DNA of 64,000 nucleotides, taken from contig OY728125.1 in assembly GCA_963277665.1 (NCBI GenBank), positions 1,718,160,889 through 1,718,224,888 on the forward strand. Reading direction: 5' to 3'. Numbering within the stretch: position 1 is the first letter of the stretch; each line of letters opens with the position of its first letter. Source of the stretch: Viscum album. Its lineage: Eukaryota > Streptophyta > Magnoliopsida > Santalales > Viscaceae. Made by a program: the position numbers and the translations under genes. Shown here piece after piece: positions 1-15,766 of the stretch. The notes beneath the pieces were generated by a model. The model was not told the DNA's origin, ran no database searches, and saw only the letters and a list, made by a program, of their open reading frames with translations.

Positions 1-3000
1 TTGGTACCATATAAAATCCTTATCCATATAATGATATAGTGATCAATAACACTATATAACTCACATAAATCTTCAAAGGAAATAAAAAATGACCCTTGAT
101 GTATAATTTTTAAACGTGAAAAAATATCTCATAGTCATTGGAATGATCCAAACACACCCATGACCATATGTAGACTATAATCACCATGGTTGTTTGAACT
201 ATAAGGGAATATACATAAACAGTCATTACCAGATAACAAGTAATGGTTCCTTCTGAAAAATTTAACTGTTGTATTTTATTTTATGATATATGGATTATTC
301 TTCTTTTTATGAAAATTTTCCACAGATAACATTATATTAAAATAACACAACTTTAATATTATAAACAAATGTTCCTTTATTATTCTCCAACGCATGAAAA
401 AACATTGAGGAATAAATAAAAAAATTGATTGTGAACAATATATTCCCTAACATATCATTCTTATATTTTCACTACAATAACTATTATCTTCCTTTTATAT
501 TCTATTAAGATATACAACACACTTCCCAAACTAAATCTCCACCACTTTAATAATATTCATGATTAGTCTCTTTAATTAACTTCAAAAAAATAATTTCCAT
601 ACCCTATTTATTTTATCATTCACACCATAAATATTTTTATTCACATTTATAATTTCATAAATTCAATTTCAAACTCAAACATCTAACACCCTTTAACTAC
701 TACTTCTTCAAGTCTACTTCATCCATCATTTTCTTTATTTATAATAACAATCCATGTCCCCAAGGATTGATTTTAAAATTTTCATAATGACTGAATAGTA
801 AACAAGAGACAATTATCTATATATGGTATGAAATTATTCTCTATGGAAAATAAATATTTCAGACTCATAACATCATGAATATTATTCTTTACTTCCCCCA
901 TCACGGTGTAGTGCTCATCTTCTTTCCAATAAATTTGAACAATTATGGAAAAATAGTTTTTTATGTACAAATATGTTAACAAATAGCATGAATCATGCAT
1001 TCCATTCATTATATTTTACCAATAAAACATCGGCTTCATCACTATATGATTTATATCCTAAAAATAATCTTTAATTGGAATAAATAACTGTGTTGATCAT
1101 TCAATTTTAATTTACAGAATTTTTTTACTTTGAAAATGTATCTATATAGAAAATGGATTTTACAAACTATTTAAATAACAATTAATCATACTAAAAATAA
1201 ATGATAGGTAGTATCATAATGACCATCACACATATTATAAACAACACTTATAAATACTAAATATGTCTCATATATAATCTCAAAATGTCCCTTAATCATT
1301 CTGTAAATTTCTCTTACCATATCCTATATCATCTAATAATTCCTTACCTTTCAGATGAGTGACCAATATATATTTAATTTCCGAAATAGAATTCCTTTAT
1401 TAATATATAGAATAACTCTTACATATTTAATACATGCATATATTTTAAAAATTATCAATGTGTGATTTTTTACATACCAATAACTTTTCTTATTTTTTGA
1501 GGTATTTTAGAGATTAATCATATTTATCAATTAGTATTAATTTTATGTATAAACACAATCAAGAAGAATTTAACTAATTTTGTTATGGATTTCTCATAGT
1601 TAGCTTTACATATTCAATTAATATTTCATTCTTATTCAATATATTCTAAATATTGTTATTTTTCAATACAAATCCAAATTAATCTTTTGTACTATAAACT
1701 TGGATATATTTTAGATATTATTATTATCAACCAAAAAATAGATTGATATAACATTCAAAACAAATAAATAACATCAAATCAACTTTAAATACTCAATAAT
1801 ATTGGATTGATAAGATCATATTATAATAAACATAATATAATGTGAGTCGGAACATGAATAATGGGTCAAAAATTTTAAAAAAGTAGGAACTATATTGAAT
1901 TGTCCACAAATCAATATTTTAATACATAGATAAATAGTACATTCTTGAGGATACTTCTTAATTTTTAGATCTCAGTGCATGTATATTACAGATTAATCAA
2001 CAATGTAATATTCATAAAACATATACATCTCTCATTAATCTATGGTTTTGTTTAATATAATTCCCCAAGGAAAAAGGAATTAATTTTGATCCCATTACAC
2101 ATGGTAATGAATAATCATTATATTATGTTAAGTTTAATTGATTGAAGTCATTATAGGAAATAAAAATAATAAATAATCATATCATGTATTATATAAGAGT
2201 TATTTATATATTTTTATTCATAGCCATTGGTACAACTTGATTCTAACTATTAATCCCTTAAATATTTCATTAACATCTCAAATATCCAGAGAAACTGTGT
2301 ATAACATATTCTAAACATCATTTTCACCAAAAATGTTGAAATAGTTCCCATTATTAATTCCCAAAAACCCAATTTTAAAAACCCTCTCTATATACACTAA
2401 ACCTCAAAATATGATATCTCCCATAAATTTTGATAAACCAATATTTTAGAATACAATACCTATATTCTTTTCCTTCCACTTTTTCAATACCTAAAGATAT
2501 TAATAATATTCATATTATTGATTTATTTCGCCACTTATTACAAAAATAATATAAGGAAAAAGAATTTTATAGAAAAAATCATTATAAACTAATCATTTAG
2601 GTTATAAAGAAATTATTTATTATTCTATAATTATATCATGGTTTTTACCTCTCATGTTCATCAAAACTAAAATGTATCATTCAATTTTTTATCAAAATCA
2701 TAATTTATATTTTTAGTATGAATATTTATCACAAATTCTAGAATATGAAATACCAATAGATATTTCTTTTCACTTATCACTAATTTATCATTTGTAGATA
2801 ATCAAAACTAATGTTCTAGATTAAAATAACCTAATTATTTATTTTTCCATTTATATTTTATAGGAGATCACTATTTATTACTTGTTCTCTAGTAGACTAT
2901 TTATCCACACATTTTTTAGATTAAAATATTCATATGATTATTACAATATACCATTTCATATATCAATGAATATTTTTATTTACTAGTTTACAAACATAAA

Positions 3001-6000
3001 TAATGATACATCATGTATATAATCCTCTCATTATAACATGTCAATGAATAAAATATTTAATAACAAATTAGTTCATCTAAAAACCCCTTACCAACCCTGA
3101 TCATAACATTCATATGAATATATTAAATTTTTATTCAATAAGTAATAAAATAATTTTATCTTCAACAAAACCTTGTTTCTCAGATAATAATTGAATGAAT
3201 TTCTTTTATTTATAGTGACTAATAAATATTAATGGAATTCATTTTTTAATGTAATTTTTTAAAACATTCAAGAGATTCATGTATCCATTAATATAGGAAG
3301 TGCATAATTTTTCAAATTTATGGGAATGAATTATTCATAAAAATCTATATGAAAAATGTACAGTTAAATACTTATCCTTTATTTTTTTAATTTATTTCCA
3401 AATAATGGGATTTTTACCCTCACCATTTTCCATGAAATTGAAATATATATAAATAATTTAATAAATTTTTTTTGTTATAATAGATTATAATGTTCTAAAA
3501 CTATCCAAAAACCTCATAGATCCCTATAAAATAATCATTGTTAAACAGATATTTATACTTGATGTTATTTTCTGTCTTCACTATCATTATTTCCCAATAT
3601 TCTTAATCAAAACTATGAAATACCCCAAAAACATACCTCTTTACCAGATTCTTTTTATATCCCTTTTGGATTATGTAATTTTAGTCGTGGTTACTATCCA
3701 ATCAAATCTCCCATATTCTGAAGGCTTCTAATAATGAAATATTTCCCCATTAATATTTTAATTTTCACAAATGAAATAAAATATAAAATTTAACAAAAAT
3801 ATTAATTTTATTTTTTCACTATTTGATGATGATTAATTTTTATATACATGAATCTCATCATTTTGTGAGACATCAACTTCCTTAATAAATATCTTCATTA
3901 AAATTTCCCCAACTTCATGAGTATATTTCATAAAACTTCATTTTATTTTATGTAATTCTATCTGAATATAAATTATTTTATATTAGAAAAACATTGTAAC
4001 CACATATTTTTCATTGAAGTTAATTTTTATTTATTTATATTGTTTATTCTCTTTATAAAAAAAACTTCAACATGTTAATTTTCATTGTAAACCATGACTC
4101 TGTCACATTATTTATTTATAAATTGTTTATTTGTAATTTAAAATAATTGATAATAATTTTAATCTCTATGTATAATTGATACGTATTTAATATGAACTCT
4201 ATTGTCTTACTTAAGAATGAATTATATTTATATCTCTTTATCATTTTTATAAATGATTATCTCGTCACATTTTATTTGTTCCTCAATATCCTCTTAAATT
4301 AGTTTACATTCACAATATTTACTAGTTATTATTTCACCATCATAATCTTCAGAAAAATTAGATCATTTTCACTTATATAATAATTTTTTATGTTGGAAAT
4401 CAAATGGAAGAAAGAAGTGTTAATTTATGTCTATAAAACATTTAATGTGATATAATAAAAATAACACTTTTATCATAAAGGATTGTTTTTATGATTATCA
4501 TAATCCAAGTAAAGTTATAATTTCTAAAACCAAAACATTAAACATTGTGGAAATTAAATTAATAATATTAAGAAGGTTATATTTGATATTGGATTTTGGA
4601 AATATCTAATGAATGAGAACATACATAACCTCTCATGAAGAGGGCTTGAGTGGGTTATATTTGCCTATTTTTTTTAATAGAATACCAAGAACCAAAAAAT
4701 AAATGAATAAAACCCTTAGTTTGATCTAAAACCAATATCTAATGAAAAATATGAGGAAAAAAAGGATCCATGGTCCCTCAGATTAATTATAGGGAGAACC
4801 AAAAGAAGATGATTATCATAATATAGTATTTGTTTTATTGATGCTTTAAATACCATTCATTAATATTGATAAAATATCTAAACAAATTTTAATGTGGTAT
4901 AGATAACTATATAAAGATAATGAGGAAAATATTTTCCGAAATAAAAATTAGATTGAAATTGAATCCATGAGAAAAATGAATTGAAGAAATTGATTGATGT
5001 CATTGAATCCTAGTTTTCTATATATGATTAATAATTCAAATAATATTAGAGATCAATTGTAAAATATTTTAATGGAAAAATCCAGGAATCGTTCCATCCT
5101 TACATATGATGGTTGTTGTAACATATTCACTCCAACAGTCATTTCAACTCTATTTATATCCATTATAAGATATGGAATCCCAAGGGTTTTGACAAAACAC
5201 TATTGATCTATGATAATAACATTATATCTATAAAATAATGCATTGAGGCTATAATGGATAGATGCAACTAGCTAGAACCCCAATTCCTCTAGCAAGCTAG
5301 TGACACTCCTGTAGGTTTGAAATTCTATTCCTATCGCACCGAGAATATAGTGAGTTCCACTAGATAGTATGAAGTACTAACATATATATGTTAGATACTT
5401 CCATCACTACTTCTATGATGAAAATATTCTACTAGTTGGATTGTTCTGTTAGGTTCTATGTTTCATATAATTATCCTTTTATGTTCATTTGGATTCCTCA
5501 TCATGGTCTAGTTGTACTAAATGAACATATATAACAACTATACACCTAAAGTACCCATCAATCATAGTTTTGAATTACATTAAGTGTTTTTGGTCATAAA
5601 AATGGATGAATGGTTTATCAATTTCTCCTTTTTTATTAAAACATCAATTCATTAAAAATTAAAATAAAATTTAACAAAAAATAATTATGTTTAATATACA
5701 TGTGTATAGAAAGAAAAAATATTATGGGAACAGATAAAATGGTGTGATTAAGAAATATTTAATTACTTGATCATATATCTCACCATTATAATAGGATAAT
5801 TACCATTAGATAACTTCCTTCACTTAATGTTTATAGGTTATTATCCACCCTTTAAATTTAAACATTAACCACTAAATTGAAACATTCCAAATTGGTGATT
5901 TTCCTCAAATATATTATAATTTTCATCACAAATAACAGTAACATCATCTCTATATTTTTTATTCTAAAAAATAGATATAAAAATGGTTAGATAGATAATA

Positions 6001-8541
6001 GAAAATCAACAGATAATGAACATGATAATAAAAAAATGATGTACAAAAAAATATCATTGAAGTTTCAAAAAATGAAAAACAAATAATTGAAATACATAAT
6101 ATTGATTTTTTAAAACAAAAAACATATCCTAAAACAACTAAGAACATATTAGTATTCCATTCCTAATAACACTATAATAAAATTAAAACATTATTAAGAA
6201 AATAATTATATGAATATGTCATCTAATTTAATATATTTGGTAGTATATTCTTAAATTATTTCTCACATTTATATGTTTTATCTAATATATAAAATTTGAA
6301 TTTCAATGTTTATTGTATGTTCATAAAGAACATGATTTCTAGAGATTGGTATGGTAGTAGAGCTATCAAATTTAATAGGAAAAATGGTTATGTTATCTCT
6401 AAACCTAAGATATTTTGATTCATCTATATAATATGATTACAACAACTCACTACATCTATTGATAGCAATTTGGATATAACAAGAGTAACTGAATTTTTAT
6501 TCTTAGTACTCATGGTGTTTTTTGAATTTTGAAGATTATGATAAATATAACATTTTCTTTTCATGTCTACTAATAAACCTGTAATAAATCTTAATCTAAA
6601 CAAGAAATAAAAATATTAAATTAAGATCAATTAAACAAATGAACTTATAACATTCTAATAATGATAAATCATTATTTTACCAATTAATTTTTAATATTTC
6701 AAATACCCTAAAAATGAGTACAAATAATAAAATTGAATATAATAATTGGTTTTTTTATAAAAAGTTAATGTATGATCCCAATAATACATAAAAAATGATT
6801 TTTATTAAATGATTTTATTTATTAATGAAGTATAAGATTAGGAGTCACACTCATAATATTTTCAATATTATTATTATGATCGAGGGAAAAAAATTGTAGT
6901 TAATTAATATATTATTTTTCCATTAAAATATTTCTTCCTTATTTTTGGTGATTTTAAAACTTGGAAAAAAATATTCTCACCCATAAAAGTAATTTAAAAT
7001 TATTTTATAAAAATATTAAAAAATTCATTACGAACATAAATATTTATTGATTAGAAATTTACATCCACATTTTATATTTAAAAAATAAGATGCTATTTGG
7101 AATATTTCATAGAATTAATTTCAAATATACTTTTCAAATTTTGAAATATCTTTATAATATAAAATTACATTACCATACATAAAATTCCCAAGGGGATTTT
7201 TTAAAAGACATAAATAGTTGGACATATTAAACATATAATTTAGAGATTTTTTATTTTCATAACTGGTTAGCTGAAGAACATAATAATTTTCATAAACAAA
7301 ATGAATTCAATATCACATATTATATTCATTGGAGAAGGTTTTAAAGGAAAATGAGATGATAATAAAACAAATTCCAAATATAATATATCCGGGAAAAGGG
7401 GGGAAATTATTTCCTCCAATCATTTAGTTAATCTTTATTATATCCAATGGCTACAAATCTGGCTTTCTTATGAGTGATGTTATCATGAAATACTAATTTA
7501 TTTCTAAATTCCAATTTTTACAAAAAATGGGATCCTTTTTATGTTTTTCAATAAAATTACAATACTTATTTTGAAGGAATTTTAATATCTCTTCATAGAT
7601 AGAAAAAACCTCATTTTAAATTATAATAGCATATTCAATTTTTATAGGTTCTATGAAATAAATAAAAGAAGAATTCATAACTTCATTAACGATATATCTT
7701 CATATAGGATTACCAGCTAGGAAATCTCTATCAATAAATTCCAAGGGATGGAAGTTAAAAATTTTCAAGGCAATTAGTAATTAAAATCACGAATATTCAA
7801 TGATAGGATCTCTAGAATATGGTGGACTATTTAAATTAAAAGTATCATGGTTGTCCACATTTTCAAATTGGAATGAATTTTATGTATATTTAATTTCAAT
7901 TTAATATTAATGGATTCATCAATGGTTTGGGATATTCTATTAAATATTGTTTGGATTTACATTATTTTGAGTATTAATGATAGACTATTTTCAATAATTT
8001 TAAATTATATTTACTTTGGATCTATTTAGATATATAAATATAACATTTATATCTGAACACATTGAAAAATAAATCTTTTAGGGTACTATATTACCAATGT
8101 CCAAACATGGTATTTTTTAGAAATTTATTTAATAGAACATGGTTTATGAAATAAAATATTATTATTGACCGCATCACCCTAAATGCAATATGGGTGTTTG
8201 ATATTTTTCATGACTTTTTTTGGAACTTTCATGAATTCCTGGACTCCATCTATCAACTACCCTAATTATCAATTTTCTATGAGTTAAAAAAGTTTTATTA
8301 TATCCATTTGATGTAGAAGTCTTATTAAAATCATTGTTATCATGATTTCCCCTAATATAACATCAAATGAGAATAATTTTCTTCCACTTTTCATTTTTTA
8401 AAAACATCCTAAATATTATGGGGAAATTTACATGGCTATTTTTATGGGATGTAAAAATATTAAAATTATTTTTTAATACATTGATAACCAAAAAAAAGTT
8501 TGTTTTCCCTTAGATTACTTCTTTATGAGTTTTTATAAAAA
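1..8541. other. AT-rich intergenic flank without recognisable genes
   Basis: The stretch is extremely A+T-rich, with stop codons dense in all frames. The few open frames (75 codons on the minus strand at 782-1009, 62 codons on the minus strand at 5959-6147) have low-complexity composition rich in Ile, Phe and Tyr and match no family I know. The area 5240-5480 is slightly less AT-rich but still unrecognised. The most likely origin is very old transposon sequence eroded by mutation, but I can name no element here. Confidence 0.7.
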
Positions 8542-10934
8542 AGTAACCCCCTGAGATATTTTTGAGATAGATTTCATTGATGTATTGTGTCGTATGCTAC
8601 ACCAAGATAATCATTCACTACACACAACACTATCTTAGATTGAGACATATGAAACACAATGCTTGGATTTTGTTACACACAATTTCATGTTCTTTTGATA
8701 TAATTCATCTCATCCAAGGATGATTTTAAGTGAACTACAAAATATTATTATATTAACTCATAACCTATTAGTTATAATGGAGGTATGATTAGCATTAACT
8801 AATTTATGATATATGAATTATAAATTTAAATATAATTTATTATTTGTTGGTATATTATTTATAAATGAAGCATTTTTTAAAATGTAATCAAAAATATTTT
8901 CTCAAAAACAATTTAAATGACAATATGTGAATTGATAAAATAATAAAGCCAATATTTATGGATTTCATTAATTTAATATATTTATAATATATTTAATATA
9001 ATTTTAGAATTCATTATATATGTTTGCTAAACATGATATAAAAAGAAAAATAATTTTTTAGAAAAAAGAATTATTTTAAAAAATTGTATATTTGAAACCA
9101 TTTGATGGATCACCCAATTAAATCTCGTTTTTACTCTATTATAAATTATTATTTAAAAAATAAACTTCTTCTTTGAAAAAATGGATAGAAATTTTTTTTC
9201 AATGGATGAATTTTTTTATTATTCTGATAACATTCATGGTTTGATCAATAGTAAAAATATACAAAATATTAAATGAAATCAATTTTTTAATAAAAATATT
9301 TTTTATTGATAATTTATATTATTAAATTGTATAAAATTATATATAGAATATATTATTAAATTCAAAAAAAACTTATGTAATTGGAATTAATTTTACCATT
9401 AATTTTGATGTAAAAACATTTCAATCCTTTGTATTGTTTTATCATATACATTCTTGTTGTTTCATTCCGACAATTACATTAACATTAAAATAATTACTAG
9501 AAATTATGTGTTCCCAATTTCTTAAAATGTAATCCTTTTTTAGTATTTGTTTTTAAAATTTATTGTAACAGCATCATTCTATTTTATTTTTGGGAATTAT
9601 GAATTGTAACATCAGTTATTTTTATTAATATGGAAAAACGGTAAATAATCTAATTAAGTGTAATTATAATAATATAAAAGTACCGTAAAACATTTTCTAA
9701 TATTATTTGAGGAGTTATGTTCGACGTAAAACCTTTATTGGATCGAAATTATACCTGTTGGAAGACACATGTATGAAATTATGACATCTGATATATTTTA
9801 TTGAATATGTTTTACTAAAATTTTAATAACTAAATAATTTTGAATATTAGGTTATATCGAAGATAATTTTTATTATATATAATCCTTTTAAAGTTAATTT
9901 CTTCTATTATCATGATAATTTATTTTTCAATTTTAATAATAATTAATTTCCTTAAATGTTCGTATATTAATGATGCAAAAATTATTTAATTGATGAAAAT
10001 AAATAAAAAATTTATTTAGATGAATATAATCATTAAAAGATAGAAAAACTTGACCAAATCATATTGGTCAATTATATCTCGATAATAACCATCCAAGGTA
10101 CATGTTATTTAACAGTTATAGCCATACATATGAGATTATAACACATATGTTAACTTGTTTAATCTGATGATAAAGTTGTTACTTTCATGTTTTAATGCAA
10201 ATATCATTTTCAGGTAGGATTTTTAGGAGATATATTTTACTATAAGAATTATGATGAAATATATAGGATTATAAATTCATCATATTATATTATTTTTAAT
10301 TTTTCATAATAAATAATTATATTAAATAATTACACAAAACTGATGTAGTCATTAATGTATTAATTGAAATATCAAATTAATGAAATTAAAAATACGAAAA
10401 TATATATTATTTTGAATAATTAATATATCCCAAAAATTTTATATATGACCATGTCACCTTAGAGATTCAATAAAATATTAGGTTCGATGTTACCATTCTA
10501 TCTTGATATTTTTAAATTCCATTAAATGAATAATGCCAAAATTAACATTATTGATATTTTGTCAAAATAATGTTTTGTAAATTTGTTTAATAATCATATA
10601 ATATTTAACAAAATATTAAATAAATTTGGTTTACTCTAAAATGTTATATATTGTTTATTTATGGTCTAATTGAGTTCAAATAAGTAAATATTACCCAATT
10701 TTAATGTTGAACAATTTGATACCATTGTCCCAATTAAAAGAGAACAATTAACAGTAAAACAAAATGATAAGGTTTAAAATGAAATACAAACAGGTCTAAA
10801 AATTAATTTTTGATGATATTAAAATAGTTACTCATCTCATATTTGAATATAATACATTTTTAGGGTTTTTATGGGGATTTATTTTATTGTAAATTATTAT
10901 TTTTGGAGACTCCAAAGAAGCCCCTCGCCTCAAT

Positions 10935-10941
10935 TATAAAA
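10935..10941 (+). promoter_or_regulatory. TATA box of element C left LTR
   Basis: TATAAAA is followed by GGGCAC, in the same setting as the TATA boxes of element A (41364, 49735), and preceded by a C-rich stretch. The corresponding site in the right LTR (near 18153) is mutated to TATAGAA. Confidence 0.65.
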
Positions 10942-11468
10942 GGGCACTTCCTCCCTTATTTCATCAATTCACATTGAGACAATGAGATCTACCTTATCAT
11001 TAACATATATATTATCATATTCCCTAATCACATTCAAGTGGTTCTGGTATTCTCTTTAGACCAACTCTAGTTCAACTAAGAGGAGATCTGTTGAGTTCTG
11101 GTCGAAGAAGAGGAATTATCCTCAACTGATTCTTTCAAACTTTTTTAATTTTCTACATCCTCTTATTTTTTTGTTTCCAATATTAAGTAAAATATCTAGT
11201 ATCACACATATAATTATTTTTTATTATGGTTATGGAAAAACCTTATTCCACCTTTATCCATCGTATGAAAAATAAAATCACCACACGTGTATAAGTACGA
11301 CTTATCGTCTCCATGCCAAGGCATAATCTATTTTACACAACCACTTTTGATTTATGGGTATAACAATGGACATAATAAATATTTTTTATTATTATAACAC
11401 TATATTTATTCTGTAACAATATATATACCATCCACTTCCAAACCAATTCATAATTAAATGAACGATAT

Positions 11469-11518
11469 CATCACTCTTGCATCTATACGACCTATGAGCA
11501 CCATGATACGATGTGATT
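11469..11518 (+). other. Degraded copy 2 of the conserved leader hairpin (C left LTR)
   Basis: CATCAC and GTGATT arms flank a decayed GTACG-type loop, in the position of the second hairpin of the element A LTR. A still more decayed first copy lies around 11280-11325. Confidence 0.5.
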
Positions 11519-13443
11519 CATTCTATAATATATCTATTATAGTATGATTATATAAATGAATAGAACAAATAAATATTATATAAAATATATTAATATTATT
11601 ATATAATTTATAAAACTATAAATTCTGAATAATAATTATAAATTATACGACAAAACATGCATAAGAGAATGAAGTCGTTTATACTCAAATAACGAGTAAT
11701 TACGAAATGTTATTAACAAAAAGATGATATTATGATCATATAGGAAATCATAAAAATTAATTTGGTCCTATAATAAGTAAATGAAATTATTTAAATCATT
11801 ATACAAGAGGTTTGGATACATACAATGTGCATTGGACATAATGTTAGGGATAATTTCACAATTTCATTTTTATTCAAGATAGCTAATATGTGTGCATTTA
11901 CTGAGGTATATTTATCATTCATCTCCATGTTTTATACATGTGTAGGATAGAATATTCATAATATCATTCTACTATTTATTAAAGAAAATATTATTAATTG
12001 GTTAATTTTTAGGAGACGGTGTGAAATTAATCTTTTTTTTTGGTTTTCAATACGGGGCACTTTTTTTACTTTCTAACAAAATTACGATGTAGATGTTTTA
12101 TTTTATCTTTTATTGAATAGAAATATTTTTACAAATTCATAAAACCTTATTTTATTGTATATTTTATTAAAAAATTTCAATTTTATTTTCAAATAAATTC
12201 TAATCTTTTAAAATTTCATGGAAATTTGAGAAAATAAAACATTTTTGAATAAGAAAGGATATTTTCCTCAAGAATTAAGTTAATCTGTTTTATGAAAATT
12301 ATTTTCCATATAAGATGATATCCTATAAATAGTTTTATATTTATATAACTATTAAAACTATGGTTTAATTGTTTTTATGATCTAATGATATTTATGAAAT
12401 GATTTTTTTACATGGATAAAGATGGAATGATGTTTAAAAAACCTATTTTATTCCTTCAGTTATGCTACGATGAATGATTTACATTTTTGTGGAGCATGTA
12501 AGATGGATTTCATTATCATATGGATGGGACCAATATCGACATTCCATTAATTGGGTAAGGATATATATCTCCCGAGATTAAAATTATTGGAATTAGAAAT
12601 GATCTCGATTCAGAAAAACTGGGATGCATCAAAGAGTGTGGTCAATTTAGTATAGGACAATGTAAGTTATATTAGTATTGGATATGATCCATGAATAATA
12701 TATAATGTTTTTATATGATTATTTGTATGAAACAAAATTTCATGTCTTATTTTATGAATTTTTGTATTTTTTTCATTTATTCTTATGATCATATATGATT
12801 TATCCCATGGAACGATATCATGATCTTTCATATAAAAGATATGATTATCAAATGTTATGTTATTATGTGATTTGATTATGTTATATTTGATATCTACCAT
12901 GTTTACCATTATGGAGAATCTATTATCACCATTTATTTTCTTTCCTTTCTTTAGGTTATAAAGATGATTATTATGTAAGATATGTCAAAAAAGATTCTTG
13001 TTATGAAATAATTGGAGGGAGATACCATAAATGTCTTATGAACCAGTTGATTGTCTTTCCCATTTTTAAAATACTCTAAAAATATATATCCTTATCATGG
13101 GTATGTTATATTTTCAATGGATATTATTCTATTTTGAAGTAATATCATTCTATGTAATGTATGGGATGTCATAGATGAAATCCAAGTAATGTTATATATA
13201 TACCCTTTCGAAACTGGGATTAGAAATCCTTAGTGAGATACCCCAAAATATTTCTAAGGATATTTATAAGGATTTACCTATGGATAAGTCCATGTATATG
13301 ATACAATTCATGAATTTTGTTAATGATCATGGTAAACATGGAATTATTCCTATGTTTTTTTGAGTGAAATAACTTACCATTGAATATGTTATTTTCTTAT
13401 TATGATTTTTGACTCATACAGTATTAATTTTTTGTTTTAGATA

Positions 13444-14545
13444 ATGGAAAGAACCGGAATAAACCATGTTAATGATGAATGAAATTGGAAATGCAAGGAT
13501 TATACTCCTAAACAACCAAATGTTATGGGAGATGGAATGAAAAATCATATTATTATACATTCCTAAGTAATGAATCATTATGGACTTCAAAATGTATAGA
13601 GATGCAAAAAACATTCTTTTGAATCCTCTAGGAGGAAAAATCCACATTCTTTAAATGGGATATATGTTCCAATTGTCGTAGAATAGTGGACCAGTATCAC
13701 TAAAAATATATTTTCTTTCATTCACTATTTGGATCATGAAAGATTCATGTTGTTCATTTACCATATATATGGTGGAGCAGACCGATGGTGAACTCTAATC
13801 ATGAATATGAGGAAGCAAGAAGAAGTTGAATCCATAGAATATAGCAAGTTTAAGAAACTATATTTAAATAAATATTTTCCTCATTTTCTTTATATGAAGA
13901 TGGAAAAATAGGTCCTTGAGCCTAAGAAAAATGACGATGAATCTGTTGGTACATAAAAGGAAACAATTACAAAAAAAAACCATGGTACATTTCAGGAATT
14001 ATCATCCACCCTCAATGTAAATTTGATATTTTCATCAGTGGATTTAAACGAAGTCTTATATGAGAATTACCTCTAAGATACATTATTATCTATAATGAGA
14101 TTTTTCATTGTTTTATCAAGGTAGAAATTGTTATTGGGGTTACATATCAATCTCATAGTTTTGAAAAGAAATAGAATATGTAGTTTAAGGTAGAATCTCA
14201 AAGTAATAATGAAATAAATATGAGTGTTTCCTTATGCTCAATGTGTGTGATGAAGCATGGTAGATATTTTTTTTAAGGGAACAGTGAATGTTCAAAGTTT
14301 GAAAATATAGTTCATTTGGAATTTGAGTGTTAATGAAATGGAAAAAAGACAACTAATTATGTGAGTAGAGAAAGGGATACATAGAATAAAACCCCCACAC
14401 TTTAATTCCATAAGTGCAATGAAATGGGGAATTATGTCATCCAATTCACTAATATAAGGGTTATTGATGTTGATTTGTGTCCAAAACCTCTTAATATTAA
14501 AGGTAATGAGGAATCATATATGATAATTAATATTGATGTAATGTA
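13444..14545 (+). pseudogene. gag: Element C gag relic
   Basis: The start ATG lines up with the gag start of element A, followed by the same spaced landmarks: a GGGAGATGGAATG stretch at 13530, the GGTGGAGCAGAC region near 13770, and two zinc-knuckle-like regions (about 14225-14330 and 14400-14460). Frame changes and stops are scattered through it and no open frame longer than a fragment remains. In the family, Gag forms the particle that packages element RNA. The relic has lost all coding capacity. Identification is by alignment to A by eye. Confidence 0.75.
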
Positions 14546-15766
14546 AAAAAATTAAGTGGGGGAATGGTTGAGTGTTTATGTAATGTGACTCGAAAATACT
14601 ATTGCAAAACCACATTTATGTTATTAAGGAATAATGACATATAAATTGGCCTGATGTGGTTTTCCATATGTATTTAATAGTATATTATGAGTGGTACAAC
14701 TACCCTTGATATTTGATAAATATATTTTTATAAGTAAATCATTATGGGAAGGATATCCCTTAATAGGTGAATATGTTTGGTATATAGAAATAAAGAGTTG
14801 TTGGATAATATTAATGGCTTCCAGAAAAATATGATGAAAATGTGATTTATGATATATAGGAGGGAGAATAAATAGTCATTTGGATTTATGGTATATAGAG
14901 AGATTTAATTTTTGAAACAATTTGCATTTTCACTCAGGTTTTATAGTTGTAATCACCATGACTCAAGAGAATACACGATAAAGGTGTTCACAGGGTTATA
15001 ATGTGACCAACAAGAGATACATTATTGTATATGGTGGATATATGTTAACCAATGTTAGTGTACCAATTTTTTTTCATCTTGTAGATTTATTGACAGGAAA
15101 TAAATTTATTGAATGTTTATGTTATACATATAGTGAAGTGTGTTAGAATTAATTATTATCTCACCTTAGGTGGGCATAATAAAATTTGGTTACTTGTGAT
15201 AACATTTTTGTTATAGTAAATACATAGGGTATAACCTATAAATCTATTTATGGATTGTATGATATTTTAACACTTTAGAAATGAAAAATTCAATATTATT
15301 TCTTTGAATAGGATATGAAGTTAAAGTGGTTCAAGGGGCGACCAATTGTGATAATGTACCAAAATCAAGTAACTATATATTCTAATGAAAATTATTCAAT
15401 ATTTGGAAAATGGGATTGTGATATAAATGGATGTATTATTATCATAATATGTGATGATATTAATGACCTCTTTAACGCTTCTGTAGATAATGGTTTTTTG
15501 ATTGGTAACCATCTCTAGATCACCCACATTCATGTGATCGGTGATCATTATCAATCACTATGATTATTTACACTTCAACCCTATACCCAAACCTTCACCC
15601 ATGTTCCCCTACATAGAGACCAACTCATGATTAACTTTGGGTAACTTTTATTTTCTAAATATTATTTTTAATAGAATTTTTTATCCTTTGCTTTTACGAT
15701 ATGTGTTTCATTCCTTTTATAACCCAAACAAATTGTGAGGGAGAAATTCATTTTCAGGGGGTAAAA
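14546..15766 (+). other. Element C post-gag region, no pol
   Basis: About 1.2 kb lies between the gag relic and the polypurine tract. The first few hundred bases may descend from the protease region, but similarity to A is faint. No reverse transcriptase, RNase H or integrase motif can be read in any frame. A 67-codon open frame at 15315-15518 has no recognisable product. The last part (15525-15750) is slightly richer in C and unrecognised. Confidence 0.6.
15751..15766 (+). other. Polypurine tract of element C
   Basis: A G-run, TTTTCAGGGGGTAAAA, lies immediately before the TGTAACACCC start of the right LTR. This is the plus-strand priming position, as in element A. Confidence 0.75.

Larger units (their letters stand above)
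8542..13173 (+). repeat. Element C left LTR
   Basis: It starts at a degraded TGTAACACCC-like end and finishes at GGGATGTCATA, which lines up with GGGTCGTTATA in element A. It shares with the right LTR the phrases around 8589-8620 / 15815-15845 and the long AT-rich 5' part. The 3' half lines up with A: TATA box, hairpin region (about 11280-11520) and the final leader-like segment. At about 4.63 kb it is roughly 1 kb longer than the LTR of A. Boundaries are good to a few bases. Confidence 0.8.

Noticed and set aside
7385..7405. Polypurine-like run (GGGAAAAGGGGGGAAATT)
   Set aside because: No LTR start follows it and no matching repeat is found elsewhere in the window.
12667..12909. Minus-strand 80-codon and 77-codon frames (12667-12909, 13414-13647) in element C
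   Set aside because: They lie in LTR/leader and antisense to the gag relic, with low-complexity AT-driven composition.
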